A stretch of 64,000 nucleotides of DNA. Source: Crossiella sp. S99.2. GTDB taxonomy: Bacteria > Actinomycetota > Actinomycetes > Mycobacteriales > Pseudonocardiaceae. The notes below the pieces were generated by a model. It did no database searches. It saw only the letters and a program-made list of their open reading frames with translations, and was not told where the DNA came from. Shown here piece by piece: positions 1-6,908 of this stretch; within the stretch, counting starts at the first letter, position 1; every line of letters begins with the position of its first letter. A program made the translations under genes and the position numbers. The stretch is taken from positions 248,001 to 312,000 of the forward strand of contig NZ_JALMDK010000008.1 in the NCBI RefSeq assembly GCF_023094165.1, read 5' to 3'.

Positions 1-266
1 CCGCAGTCCTCCACCAGCACCCGCGCGACCTGGTTCGCCCGGTCCCGCAACTGCCCGTAGGTCCAGGCCGGACCGGTGGGGCTGAGCAGGCACGGCCGGT
101 CCGCGCCGTGCCGGGCGATGGTGTCCTCCAACAGGGTGACCGCGCAGTTCAGCCGGTCCGGGTAGACCAGCTCGGGCAGGCTGAACTCCAGTTCCGGCCA
201 CTGCTCGCGCGGTGGCAGGTGGTCCCGGCAGAACGTGTCGACGTGTGCTGAGCGGGACAGATCCAC
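1..266 (-). CDS. Aryl-CoA ligase (2-aminobenzoate/benzoate-CoA ligase type), N-terminal part
   Basis: Only the first ~88 codons are in the window; the gene runs off the left edge. The product starts VPVDLSRSAHVDTFCRDHLP and continues with an N-terminal ANL-superfamily pattern (PELVYPDRLNCAVTLLED, then TYGQLRDRANQVARVL), as in benzoate-, 2-aminobenzoate- and related acyl-CoA synthetases. These activate an aromatic acid to its CoA thioester with ATP. I chose GTG at 266 because a GAGG lies 9 nt upstream; GTG at 272 is also possible. The gene diverges from a PaaX regulator and shares an operator motif with a thiolase/SDR promoter 3 kb away, which supports a role at the entry of a CoA-dependent aromatic pathway. 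The substrate (anthranilate) is inferred from nearby kynA/kynU, not seen in the sequence. The AMP-binding motifs lie outside the window. Confidence 0.7.
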   Translation of the reverse strand, partial: MDLSRSAHVDTFCRDHLPPREQWPELEFSLPELVYPDRLNCAVTLLEDTIARHGADRPCLLSPTGPAWTYGQLRDRANQVARVLVEDC

Positions 267-306
267 GGGCACGCACCTCGTCTCGGCGTCGGTGAGCTGC
301 CCGGCC

Positions 307-334
307 AGTATTCACCGTTCATGACGACAGTCAA
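307..334 (-). promoter_or_regulatory. Promoter of the CoA ligase with overlapping TGACGACAGTCA operator
   Basis: On the minus strand TTGACT (334-329) and AATACT (312-307) are 16 bp apart, a good -35/-10 pair for the CoA ligase. The -35 box lies inside TGACGACAGTCA (322-333), an interrupted inverted repeat (TGAC/GTCA). The same motif recurs at 3476. A repressor here would block the ligase promoter; PaaX, encoded next door, is the obvious candidate (inference). Confidence 0.5.
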
Positions 335-1232
335 TAGGCCGACATACGCATCGACGCGATATCGTTTGCCGGTGACCACCCTGGTTGACCTGTCCGAAGT
401 GGACGGGGGAGCGGCGGACGCCCAGTCCGCGCAACCCCGCCAGCTCATCGTCACCGTCTACGGCCTCTACGCCCGCGAGGTCGGCGGCTGGCTGTCGGTG
501 GCCGCCCTGATCCGCCTGCTGGGCGAACTGGGCGTGGACGAACCGGCGGTGCGGTCCTCCATCTCCCGGCTCAAGCGACGCGGCATCCTGGACGCCTCCC
601 GGGTGGGTGGCGCGGCCGGATACGCCCTGTCCGAGCAGGCCAGACTCATCCTGCGCGAGGGCGACCACCGCATCTTCGAGCGTCCGAGGGCCACCGTGGC
701 CGACGGCTGGGTGCTGGCGGTGTTCTCCGTCCCCGAGTCCGAGCGCCAGAAGCGGCACACCCTGCGCTCCCAGCTCACCCGGCTCGGCTTCGGCAACACC
801 GCCCCCGGCGTGTGGATCGCCCCGGCACACCTGCGTGCCGAGACCGCCGAGGTCCTCTCCCGCCTGGACCTGTCCGCCTACGTCGACCTGTTCCGCGCCG
901 ACCACCTGGGCTTCGCCGAACTGACCGACAAGGTCGCCACCTGGTGGGACCTGGCCGCCCTGCGCGCGCTGTACACGGAGTTCCTCACCGCGCACCGCCC
1001 ACTGCTGGCCCGCTGGCGTCGCCGCCGCACGGTGCAGCCCGCCGAGGCATTCGCCGACTACGTCCGCCTGCTCACGGCCTGGCGCCGCCTGCCCTACCTG
1101 GACCCGGGCCTGCCTGCCGAGTTGCTGCCGGCGGACTGGCCCGGCGCCGAAGCCGCCGAGTTGTTCACCGCGCTGCAGGACAAGCTCGCCCCGGCCGCGC
1201 ACGACCACGCCGAGTCCCGCATCACCTCCTGA
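321..1232 (+). CDS. paaX: PaaX-family transcriptional repressor
   Basis: The product has the PaaX layout: an N-terminal winged helix (LIVTVYGLYAREVGGWLSVA, then VRSSISRLKRRGILDASRVG), a central PaaX domain (WVLAVFSVPESERQKRHTLR, LTRLGFGNTAPGVWIAP) and a PaaX C-terminal domain ending in a pair of arginine-rich helices. Known PaaX proteins repress phenylacetyl-CoA catabolism and respond to an aryl-CoA thioester. About 300 residues is normal for the family. No paa monooxygenase genes are visible; the neighbours point instead to anthraniloyl-CoA or a similar ligand. The ATG at 321 coincides with the operator-like TGACGACAGTCA, so the GTG at 372 (286 residues) may be the true start; neither has a strong Shine-Dalgarno. 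The 3' end overlaps the convergent small gene by 11 nt. Confidence 0.85.
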   Translation: MTTVNRPTYASTRYRLPVTTLVDLSEVDGGAADAQSAQPRQLIVTVYGLYAREVGGWLSVAALIRLLGELGVDEPAVRSSISRLKRRGILDASRVGGAAGYALSEQARLILREGDHRIFERPRATVADGWVLAVFSVPESERQKRHTLRSQLTRLGFGNTAPGVWIAPAHLRAETAEVLSRLDLSAYVDLFRADHLGFAELTDKVATWWDLAALRALYTEFLTAHRPLLARWRRRRTVQPAEAFADYVRLLTAWRRLPYLDPGLPAELLPADWPGAEAAELFTALQDKLAPAAHDHAESRITS

Positions 1233-1518
1233 CTCCATAGAGCTGGTTGAGATCCAGCACGTGGTGGCCCAGCACCGTGCAGGCAGGCACGTCCAGCACC
1301 ACCACGAGAAACACGTTCCGCGGACCGGGGAACAGCACATGCCGGAAGCCCAGCTCCGGCATGTCCCGCACCGCCTCGGGCGTGGCCGCGAACCCACGCC
1401 GCTGGGCACGCGGGACCGACTTCAGATAGGCCCGGACCACCGCGGGCACCTCGGCGGCGACGAGGACCGGATGGGTCTGGATGGTCGCGCGGAACTCCGC
1501 GTCGGTGAGCAGGCGCAT
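1222..1518 (-). CDS. Small hypothetical protein coupled to a DinB-like protein
   Basis: A 98-residue product beginning MRLLTDAEFRATIQTHPVLV. Its ATG at 1518 overlaps the TGA of the upstream DinB-like gene (ATGA), so the two are translationally coupled. I see no signal peptide, membrane segment or known motif; it has a basic stretch (KSVPRAQRRGF) followed by a hydrophobic run (RNVFLVVVLDVPACTVLG). Its function is unknown. The 3' end overlaps the convergent PaaX gene by 11 nt. A role with the DinB partner is inferred from coupling only. Confidence 0.6.
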   Translation of the reverse strand: MRLLTDAEFRATIQTHPVLVAAEVPAVVRAYLKSVPRAQRRGFAATPEAVRDMPELGFRHVLFPGPRNVFLVVVLDVPACTVLGHHVLDLNQLYGVRR

Positions 1519-2060
1519 CAGTGGCCGGTGACCCCGTCGGTCCGCTCCCGTAAGAGATCCGCGTGCCCGCAGTGCCGCGCGTACTCCGCGATCATGTGCA
1601 CCACGACCCGGCGTAAGGCCAGCGGCCGCCCGGTGGCCAGGTGGACCCCGGTGTCCTCCAGCGCGTGCGCGGCCAGGATCTCCCGCGACTTCGCCACCTC
1701 GGCCCGCCACACCGCGAACGCCTCGTCGACGTCCCCGTCCAGGCTGTCGAAGTCCTGGCTGGGGTCCTCGTCGGAGTAGTACAGGTGCGGCACGTCCCGC
1801 TGGGCGAACTGCATCTGGAACCACCACCGTTCCGCCCCGGACAGGTGCCGCAGTAGCCCGTGCAGGGTCAGGCTCGACGGTGGAATCTGGGCGTGGGACA
1901 GGGCTTCCGGTGCGACGCCCCGGCATTTCAGCTCGAAGGTGGTCCGGTGCCAGTCCAGGTAGGCGGTCAGGATCTCGCGTTCGGAACCGTCCAGGGGCAA
2001 GGGCTGCCGGGTGTCCGCCGACCATGTCTCCGCTACATGTGCGGGCTGGGTGAGTGCCAT
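1518..2060 (-). CDS. DinB/DUF664-family protein
   Basis: The 180-residue product fits the DinB_2/DUF664 four-helix bundle of actinobacteria, related to mycothiol-dependent isomerases and transferases. Visible signatures are LTAYLDWHRTTFELKCRG, SLTLHGLLRHLSGAERWWFQ and LRRVVVHMIAEYARHCGHAD. The histidines in the first, second and last helices (WH, LRHL, HMIAEYARHCGH) are in the places used for a divalent metal in this fold. Members act on thiols or metals, but most have no assigned substrate, and none can be assigned here. It is the first gene of a two-gene operon. An array of TTCGC half-sites lies about 40-60 bp upstream of its ATG. Confidence 0.8.
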   Translation of the reverse strand: MALTQPAHVAETWSADTRQPLPLDGSEREILTAYLDWHRTTFELKCRGVAPEALSHAQIPPSSLTLHGLLRHLSGAERWWFQMQFAQRDVPHLYYSDEDPSQDFDSLDGDVDEAFAVWRAEVAKSREILAAHALEDTGVHLATGRPLALRRVVVHMIAEYARHCGHADLLRERTDGVTGH

Positions 2061-2098
2061 GCGAGGAGCGTTCCACGACTCACCGACACTGGCCCCCT

Positions 2099-2123
2099 AG
2101 CGAACTTTTCTTCGCTATGCGAA
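2099..2123. promoter_or_regulatory. Overlapping TTCGC/GCGAA inverted repeats
   Basis: AGCGAA-N6-TTCGCT (2099-2116) overlaps TTCGC-TAT-GCGAA (2111-2123), giving three evenly placed half-sites upstream of the DinB-like gene. The layout resembles a repressor operator; no candidate regulator is assigned. The rest of the 2061-2301 gap shows no gene. Confidence 0.35.
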
Positions 2124-2301
2124 CACGTTGCGGAGGTGTGCGCAGACTGGCGCGGCAGGTCCACCACCGACCACCTAGACCGTCTGGAGACACCCAGTCA
2201 TGCAGCTCACCCTACCCGCCGCCACCCGTCCGATTCCTTATCGCGCAAGGGAAAGGTCCGGGTTCACGGCATCGCGACGGCCGCTGTGCGTCCGGCTGTC
2301 C

Positions 2302-2700
2302 TCAGTCCAGCACCGCGGTTCCCTGCACCTCCACCAGCGCCTCGCGGTCCCACAGCCGTGCGATCCCGATCGCGGCCATCGCCGGGTACGACTCGCCGGC
2401 CAGCTCGCGCCAGACCTTGCCGATCTCCTTGCCGCGCGCCTTGTAGTCCTCGACGTCGGTCAGGTAGATGGTCAGCGTCGCGAGCTGATCCGGCCCGCCG
2501 CCCGCCGCCCGCAACGCGGTCAGCAGATTGCCCAGGGCCTGGCGGAACTGCGCCACCACATCCGTGCCCACGATCTGGCCGTCCGCGTCCAGCGCGGTCT
2601 GCCCGGCCAGGTACACCGTCCGGCCGGCCCCGGCGACCACCGCGTGACTGAAGCCCGAGGGCCTGGCCAGCTCCGGCGGATTGACCCGTTCCAGACTCAC
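2302..2700 (-). CDS. RidA (YjgF/YER057c/UK114) family enamine/imine deaminase
   Basis: The 132-residue product has the RidA fold signatures: AVVAGAGRTVYLAGQTALDADG near the N-terminus, DVVAQFRQALGNLLTALRAAGG in the middle and a late YPAMAAIGIARLWDREALVE. RidA proteins hydrolyse reactive enamines and imines, freeing ammonia; several family branches are dedicated steps in aromatic catabolism. The GTG at 2700 overlaps the stop of the SDR gene (GTGA), so the two are made together. In the proposed pathway the enamine would be 2-amino-5-oxocyclohex-1-ene-carboxyl-CoA, the known product of 2-aminobenzoyl-CoA monooxygenase/reductase, and RidA would convert it to the ketone. That assignment is inference from context. 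The arginine near residue 111 (IARLWD) is where the carboxylate-binding Arg of active RidA lies. Confidence 0.85.
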   Translation of the reverse strand: MSLERVNPPELARPSGFSHAVVAGAGRTVYLAGQTALDADGQIVGTDVVAQFRQALGNLLTALRAAGGGPDQLATLTIYLTDVEDYKARGKEIGKVWRELAGESYPAMAAIGIARLWDREALVEVQGTAVLD

Positions 2701-3449
2701 GACTGCACCGTCCCGCCGTCGATGTTCAACCCCTGTCCGGTGAACGCCGGACTCGCCACGCAGAAGGAGACCGCGTCCGCGACCTCCTCGACCGAGATCA
2801 TGCGCCCGATCGGCTGTTTCCCGGCCAGCATCGCCCGGATCTCCGCCCGTGGCCTGCCGGTGCGCTCGGCGACCGCGTCCACGGTCCGCTCGGTCATCGG
2901 CGTGTCCACATACGCCGGGCAGATCGCGTTCGCGGTCACCCCGGTCCGCGCCAGTTCGGCCGCTGCCGTCCGGACCAGGCCCAGCACCCCGTGCTTGGCC
3001 GCGGTGTACGCGGCGAGGTGCGCCTCGCCCTGTTTGGCCGCGGTGCTCGCGATGACGATCAGCCGTCCCCAGCCCGCCGCGCGCATGGCCGGGATGGCCC
3101 GGCGCAGGCACTGGAACGGGGCGGTGAGGTTGAGCGCCAGGGCGGCCGACCACTCCTCGTCGGTGATCCGGTGCAGCGGGGTGGCGGTGCCCGAACCCGC
3201 GTTGGCGACCAGGATCTCCACCGGCGACCAGGCGGCCTCCACCGCGTCGAACAGGCCGGCCACCGCCCCCGGTTCGGTGAGATCGGCCGGGAGCACCAGG
3301 GACTCCCCGGGCAGGGTGGCCGCGACCGCCCGCAGTTCGGCCTCGCTGCGCGCGGTGAGCGCCACCCGGTGGCCCTCGCCGGACAACCGGCGGGCCACGG
3401 CCGCGCCGATGCCCCGGCCGGCGCCGGTGACCAGGCTGGTGCGTGCCAT
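2697..3449 (-). CDS. Short-chain dehydrogenase/reductase (3-hydroxyacyl-CoA or 3-oxoacyl type)
   Basis: A 250-residue classical SDR. It shows the cofactor motif TGAGRGIG (residues 8-15), NAG (83-85), and a catalytic tetrad at about N107, S135, Y148 and K152 (YTAAK). It ends GQGLNIDGGTVQS, as in FabG-like enzymes. R32-like residues after the second strand (ALTARSE) suggest NADP(H). It would interconvert a 3-hydroxyacyl- and 3-oxoacyl-CoA, or reduce a ring ketone, in a beta-oxidation-like sequence. The start is ATG 3449 (a GTG sits just upstream at 3452). It diverges from the thiolase over a 50-bp promoter carrying the same motif as the PaaX/ligase promoter, and its stop overlaps the RidA start. 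Confidence 0.88.
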   Translation of the reverse strand: MARTSLVTGAGRGIGAAVARRLSGEGHRVALTARSEAELRAVAATLPGESLVLPADLTEPGAVAGLFDAVEAAWSPVEILVANAGSGTATPLHRITDEEWSAALALNLTAPFQCLRRAIPAMRAAGWGRLIVIASTAAKQGEAHLAAYTAAKHGVLGLVRTAAAELARTGVTANAICPAYVDTPMTERTVDAVAERTGRPRAEIRAMLAGKQPIGRMISVEEVADAVSFCVASPAFTGQGLNIDGGTVQS

Positions 3450-3475
3450 CACCTGCGAAGCTTGTCAAACGTTGG

Positions 3476-3498
3476 TGACGACCGTCAAGATGACGACA
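3476..3498. promoter_or_regulatory. TGACGACCGTCA operator plus ATGACGACA half-site
   Basis: TGACGACCGTCA (3476-3487) differs at one central base from TGACGACAGTCA in the PaaX/ligase promoter. A second ATGACGACA lies at 3490-3498, also matching the 321 copy (ATGACGACA). On the minus strand the motif contains a TTGACG that could be the -35 of the SDR gene. Position and sharing suggest one regulator, most simply PaaX, controlling both divergent units. Confidence 0.5.
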
Positions 3499-3499
3499 T

Positions 3500-4678
3500 A
3501 TGGACGCCTATCTGCTCGATGCCGTGCGCACCCCGTTCGGCCGCCATCGTGGCGGCCTGGCCGGGGTCCGGGTCGACGACCTGGCCGCCCTGCCCATCGC
3601 CGAGCTGACCCGCCGCAACCCCGGCCTCGACCCGGCCCTGGTGGACGAGGTCGTCTACGGCAACACCAATGGCGCCGGGGAGGAGAACCGCAACATCGGC
3701 CGGATGGCGGCGCTGCTCGCCGGGCTGCCGGTGACCGTGCCGGGCGTGACCGTCAATCGGCTGTGCGCCTCCGGTGGCGAGGCAGTCGTCCAGGCCGCCC
3801 GCCTGCTCGCGGTGGGGGCGGGGCGGATCGCCATCGCCGGTGGGGTGGAGGGCATGTCCCGCGCGCCGTTCGTGGTGCCCCGCCCCGAGGAGGTGCTGCC
3901 GCAGCGGATGGAGATGGTCTCCACCGCACTCGGCTGGCGGCTGGTCAACCCGAAGTTCCCGGCCGAGTGGACCGCGAGCCTGGGCGCCTGCGCCGAACAG
4001 GTCGCCGCGGACCTGGGCATCGGCCGGGCCGCCCAGGACGAGTGGGCGCTGCGCTCGCACCGGCTGGCGAGCACCGCCTGGGACAACGGCTCGCACGACT
4101 GGGTCCTGCCGGTCGGGCAGGTCAGCAGGGACGAGGCGCTGCGCCCGGACACCTCGGCCGCCGCGCTGGCCCGCCTGCGCCCGGCGTTCAGCCCGGACGG
4201 GGCCGTCACCGCGGGAAACTCCTCCCCGCTCTCCGACGGCGCCCTGGCCGCCCTGCTGAGCACCAGGGCAGCCGCGGCCGAGCTGGGCCTGGAACCGTTG
4301 GCGCGCATCAAGGACAGCACGACTGCGGCCACCGACCCGCACCGCTTCGCGGTCGCCCCGGTGCCCGCGATCCTCACCCTGCTGCACCGCAACGGCCTGT
4401 CCCACCGGGACATCGCCCGCTGGGAGATCAACGAGGCATTCGCCGCGATGGTGCTGTCCACCCTGGACCAGCTCGCCGCCGAGGGCTGCAAACTGGATAC
4501 CGACCTGGTCAACCCGGACGGCGGCGCCATCGCCCTCGGGCACCCCCTGGGCGCCTCCATGCCCAGGGCGATCGTGGACTGCGCGCGCGGGCTGCGGCGG
4601 CGCGGTGGCGGGCTGGGCGTGGTCGCGGCGTGCATCGGGGTCGGGCAGGGCATGGCCGTGCTCGTCCAGACCGACTGA
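3500..4678 (+). CDS. Acetyl-CoA acetyltransferase / 3-oxoacyl-CoA thiolase
   Basis: A full-length 392-residue thiolase. The nucleophilic cysteine is C89 in VNRLCASGGEAV. NEAFAAM (about residue 315), the histidine in GGAIALGHPLGAS (about 348) and the second cysteine in CIGVGQG (about 378) complete the active site. It carries out thiolytic cleavage of a 3-oxoacyl-CoA, the last step of a beta-oxidation-like route. GVGQG replaces the usual GGGQG. Thiolases of the beta-ketoadipyl or dicarboxyl-CoA type have the same layout, so substrate length cannot be read. The ATG at 3500 follows the operator directly with no clear Shine-Dalgarno. It is followed 16 nt later by the BadI-like hydrolase, clearly one transcript. 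Confidence 0.92.
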   Translation: MDAYLLDAVRTPFGRHRGGLAGVRVDDLAALPIAELTRRNPGLDPALVDEVVYGNTNGAGEENRNIGRMAALLAGLPVTVPGVTVNRLCASGGEAVVQAARLLAVGAGRIAIAGGVEGMSRAPFVVPRPEEVLPQRMEMVSTALGWRLVNPKFPAEWTASLGACAEQVAADLGIGRAAQDEWALRSHRLASTAWDNGSHDWVLPVGQVSRDEALRPDTSAAALARLRPAFSPDGAVTAGNSSPLSDGALAALLSTRAAAAELGLEPLARIKDSTTAATDPHRFAVAPVPAILTLLHRNGLSHRDIARWEINEAFAAMVLSTLDQLAAEGCKLDTDLVNPDGGAIALGHPLGASMPRAIVDCARGLRRRGGGLGVVAACIGVGQGMAVLVQTD

Positions 4679-4694
4679 GAGGACGAGGAGAACC

Positions 4695-5492
4695 GTGCGG
4701 ATCGAGGACTTCACCGACATCGGCTACACCGTCGAGGACGACAACCACGCGGTGATCACCATCAACCGGCCGGAGCGGATGAACTCCTTCCGCGGCCGCA
4801 CCGTGGACGAGCTGATCGCGGCGTTCAAACACGCCTGGGCGGACAAGCGGGTGGCCGCGATCATCCTCACCGGCGCCGGTGAGCGGGCCTTCTGCGCGGG
4901 CGGCGACGTCAAGGAGCGGGCCGAGACCGGTGGCTACGGCGAGACCGAATGGAGCACCTTCGAGATCGAACGGCTGCACCGGCTCATCCGGGACGTGCCC
5001 AAACCGGTGATCGCCGCGGTCAACGGCGTCGCGGTGGGCGGCGGTCACGTGCTGCACGTGCTGTGCGACCTGACCGTGGCCGCCGAGCACGCCCGCTTCG
5101 GCCAGTCCGGCCCCAGGGTCGGCTCCTTCGACGCCGGATTCGGCTCCGCCTACCTGGCCCGGGTGGTGGGGGAGAAGCGGGCGCGGCAGATCTGGTTCCT
5201 GCTCGACCTGTTCGACGCGCACACCGCCGAACGCTGGAACCTGGTCAACCAGGTCGTCCCGGCCGCGGAACTGCTCGACACCGCCCGCGCCTGGGCCCGC
5301 AAGATCGGCTCCTACTCGCCGACCGCGCTGCGCTTCCTCAAGCACTCGTTCAACGCCGACACCGACCACATCGGCGGGATCTCCCACCTGGCCTTCGACG
5401 GCCTGGAACTGTTCACCGAGACCCCGGAGGGGAAGGAGGGCGCGGCGGCCTTCGCCGAGAAGCGCGATCCGGACTTCCGCCAGTACCGCTAA
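4695..5492 (+). CDS. Crotonase-fold ring-cleaving hydrolase, BadI/MenB-like
   Basis: A 265-residue crotonase. It is closer to naphthoate synthase (MenB) and 2-ketocyclohexanecarboxyl-CoA hydrolase (BadI) than to ordinary enoyl-CoA hydratases. The block GVAVGGGHVLHVLCDLTVAA followed by FGQSGPRVGSFDAGFGSAYL and RARQIWFLLDLF is typical of that branch, as are the oxyanion-hole segments RAFCAGGD and VGGGH. BadI opens a 2-oxo-cyclohexane carboxyl-CoA ring hydrolytically to a linear dicarboxyl-CoA. Beside a thiolase, an SDR and an enamine deaminase, ring opening of a CoA-bound alicyclic ketone is the best reading, and a MenB role is unlikely because no other men genes are seen. The start is GTG 4695 with GGACGAGGAG just upstream. 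Confidence 0.85.
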   Translation: MRIEDFTDIGYTVEDDNHAVITINRPERMNSFRGRTVDELIAAFKHAWADKRVAAIILTGAGERAFCAGGDVKERAETGGYGETEWSTFEIERLHRLIRDVPKPVIAAVNGVAVGGGHVLHVLCDLTVAAEHARFGQSGPRVGSFDAGFGSAYLARVVGEKRARQIWFLLDLFDAHTAERWNLVNQVVPAAELLDTARAWARKIGSYSPTALRFLKHSFNADTDHIGGISHLAFDGLELFTETPEGKEGAAAFAEKRDPDFRQYR

Positions 5493-5532
5493 GGCACCGC
5501 CGCGGCTGCCACGAGCGCGCGTCGCGGCGCGG

Positions 5533-6156
5533 TTAGGCGGAGGCGGACTTGGTCAGCTTCGCGGCCAGCCCGTCCAGTAGCACTGCCACGCCCAGCTCGA
5601 ACAACGCCTCGCCGGTCAGCTCCCGGTAGGCGGGCGCCACCTGGCGCAGGTGCGGGAACTCCGCGGGCGAGCCGGGCGAGCCGGTCAGCTCCGCGCGCGG
5701 GGCCGCGCCGGCCCGGCGGTCGTCCTCGGCGGCCGAGGCGAGCACGTGATCGGCCAGCAGCACCGAGATCGCCGCGGTGTCCGCGGGAGTGAAGCCCGCG
5801 GTCAGCAGGATCCGGGTGGTGGTCTCGATGTGGCCCAACCGGTGCGGGCCGCGGGGCGGGCGCAGCCGCAGCAGCTGGGCGGCGTCCCGGTGCGCGCGCA
5901 GCAGGGCACGGAACTGGCGTAGGCCGGTGGCGAGCTGGTCGCGCCAGGGCAGGGACTCGTCGATGTCGAACGCCTCGGCGCAGATCGCCTCGGCGACCAG
6001 GTCCAGCAGTTCGTCCTTGTCGCGGACGTGCCAGTACAGCGTCGCGGAGCGCACGCCCAGTTCGGCGGCCAGCTTGCGCGTGCTCAGCGCGGCCAGGCCG
6101 TGTTCGTCCAGCAGCCGTACCGCGGCTGCGGTGATCCGAGGGAGGTCAAGCGCCAC
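5533..6156 (-). CDS. TetR-class repressor (tetracycline-repressor subfamily)
   Basis: The 207-residue product has an N-terminal helix-turn-helix, LSTRKLAAELGVRSATLYWH, that is strikingly close to the classical Tet repressor ([20 protein letters not shown]), followed by DKDELLDLVAEAI. The C-terminal half fits the TetR_C ligand domain (WRDQLATGLRQFRALLRAHR). I chose GTG 6156 because an upstream in-frame start would read through the two tet-operator-like palindromes at 6166-6204. It is transcribed divergently from a membrane protein gene and almost certainly represses both. The ligand is unknown; a tetracycline is not implied, because the partner is not a TetA-type efflux pump. The recognition helix explains the operators well. 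Confidence 0.9.
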   Translation of the reverse strand: MALDLPRITAAAVRLLDEHGLAALSTRKLAAELGVRSATLYWHVRDKDELLDLVAEAICAEAFDIDESLPWRDQLATGLRQFRALLRAHRDAAQLLRLRPPRGPHRLGHIETTTRILLTAGFTPADTAAISVLLADHVLASAAEDDRRAGAAPRAELTGSPGSPAEFPHLRQVAPAYRELTGEALFELGVAVLLDGLAAKLTKSASA

Positions 6157-6165
6157 AACCGGGAC

Positions 6166-6204
6166 TCTATCAGTGATAGATTTTTCCCTATCACTGATAG
6201 AGGG
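6166..6204. promoter_or_regulatory. Pair of tet-operator-like palindromes
   Basis: Site 1 is the palindrome TCTATCAGTGATAGA (6166-6180). Site 2 is CCCTATCACTGATAGAGGG (6186-6204), which matches the classical 19-bp tetO2 sequence except for the central base and the outermost base. Two adjacent operators in a divergent TetR promoter are exactly the Tn10-type layout. Centre-to-centre spacing is about 21-22 bp, so two dimers would sit on the same face. Confidence 0.85.
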
Positions 6205-6212
6205 GGTTCGAG

Positions 6213-6908
6213 ATGGAGAGAACTGCACTGCGGGTGGCCGCCTGCTGCGCGGTCATCGGTTCGGTCGCCTACCTGGTGCTCACCCTGGTGCACGGGTTCC
6301 TGCCCGGCACCGCGCACGAGCTGGCCGGGCACGTGCTCGCGCGGGACTGGCGGGCCATCCATCTGGGCACGATCCTCGCCCTGCTGCTGTGGGTGGTCGC
6401 CTTCACCGCGGTGGGCTCGTTGATCGTGGCCGGACCCGGTGCGCTGCTGGTCCGGCTGGCCCGGCCGCTGCTGGTCATCGGCTTCACCGTGTTCGCCATC
6501 GACTTCGCGCTGGACGGGTTCGGCTTCGCCCAGCTCGCCGAGGCGGGCGCGCACGCCGAGCTGGACCTGATGTTCCGGGCCGTGGTCGGCTCCACGACCA
6601 TGCTGGTCCAGGTGCTGTTCGGGCTGGCCTTCGCGGTGTGGGCGCTGGTGCTGCTGCGATCCCGGCGCGCGCCGGGGTGGCTGTGTGTGCTGGGGCTGGT
6701 CGCGGCGACCGGGTGGTTCCTCGGCGGCTGCCTGATGTTCCTGCGGGTGCCCGGCTTCGGGTTCCCGGTGGTGGCGCCGCTGGCCGGGGTGGTGCAGCTC
6801 TGGGTGCTGGGGCTGGGGATCTCGTGGTGGCGTCAGTCCGCGGGTTCGGTCACCGGGCGCCAGTCCACCGGGGTGGACAGGACCATCGCGCTGGAGGTCT
6901 CGCCGTAG
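6213..6908 (+). CDS. Integral membrane protein under tetO-type control
   Basis: The 231-residue product has about six hydrophobic helices: roughly residues 8-30, 48-72, 80-105, 122-148, 155-176 and 183-207. The loops are short and the tail is polar. There is no MFS signature and no ATP-binding site. It may belong to a small DUF4386-like group, but I cannot place it with certainty. It is the only gene downstream of the tet-operator pair on this strand, so it is the regulated target and probably a tolerance or transport factor for the TetR ligand. ATG 6213 has GGGGG 7-11 nt upstream. The last 76 nt overlap the convergent Lrp gene. Confidence 0.75.
   Translation: MERTALRVAACCAVIGSVAYLVLTLVHGFLPGTAHELAGHVLARDWRAIHLGTILALLLWVVAFTAVGSLIVAGPGALLVRLARPLLVIGFTVFAIDFALDGFGFAQLAEAGAHAELDLMFRAVVGSTTMLVQVLFGLAFAVWALVLLRSRRAPGWLCVLGLVAATGWFLGGCLMFLRVPGFGFPVVAPLAGVVQLWVLGLGISWWRQSAGSVTGRQSTGVDRTIALEVSP

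Noticed and set aside
312..1409. Open frame on the minus strand opposite paaX
   Set aside because: The translation is low-complexity Gly/Gln/Arg-rich with no domain, as expected for an antisense shadow.
4695..5492. MenB (1,4-dihydroxy-2-naphthoyl-CoA synthase)
   Set aside because: Sequence blocks are shared with MenB, but the neighbourhood is thiolase, SDR, RidA and PaaX, with no other menaquinone gene in the window. BadI-like ring cleavage fits better.
6213..6908. Tetracycline efflux pump as target of the tetO-type operators
   Set aside because: The protein has about six helices and 231 residues, not the 12-helix MFS layout of TetA.
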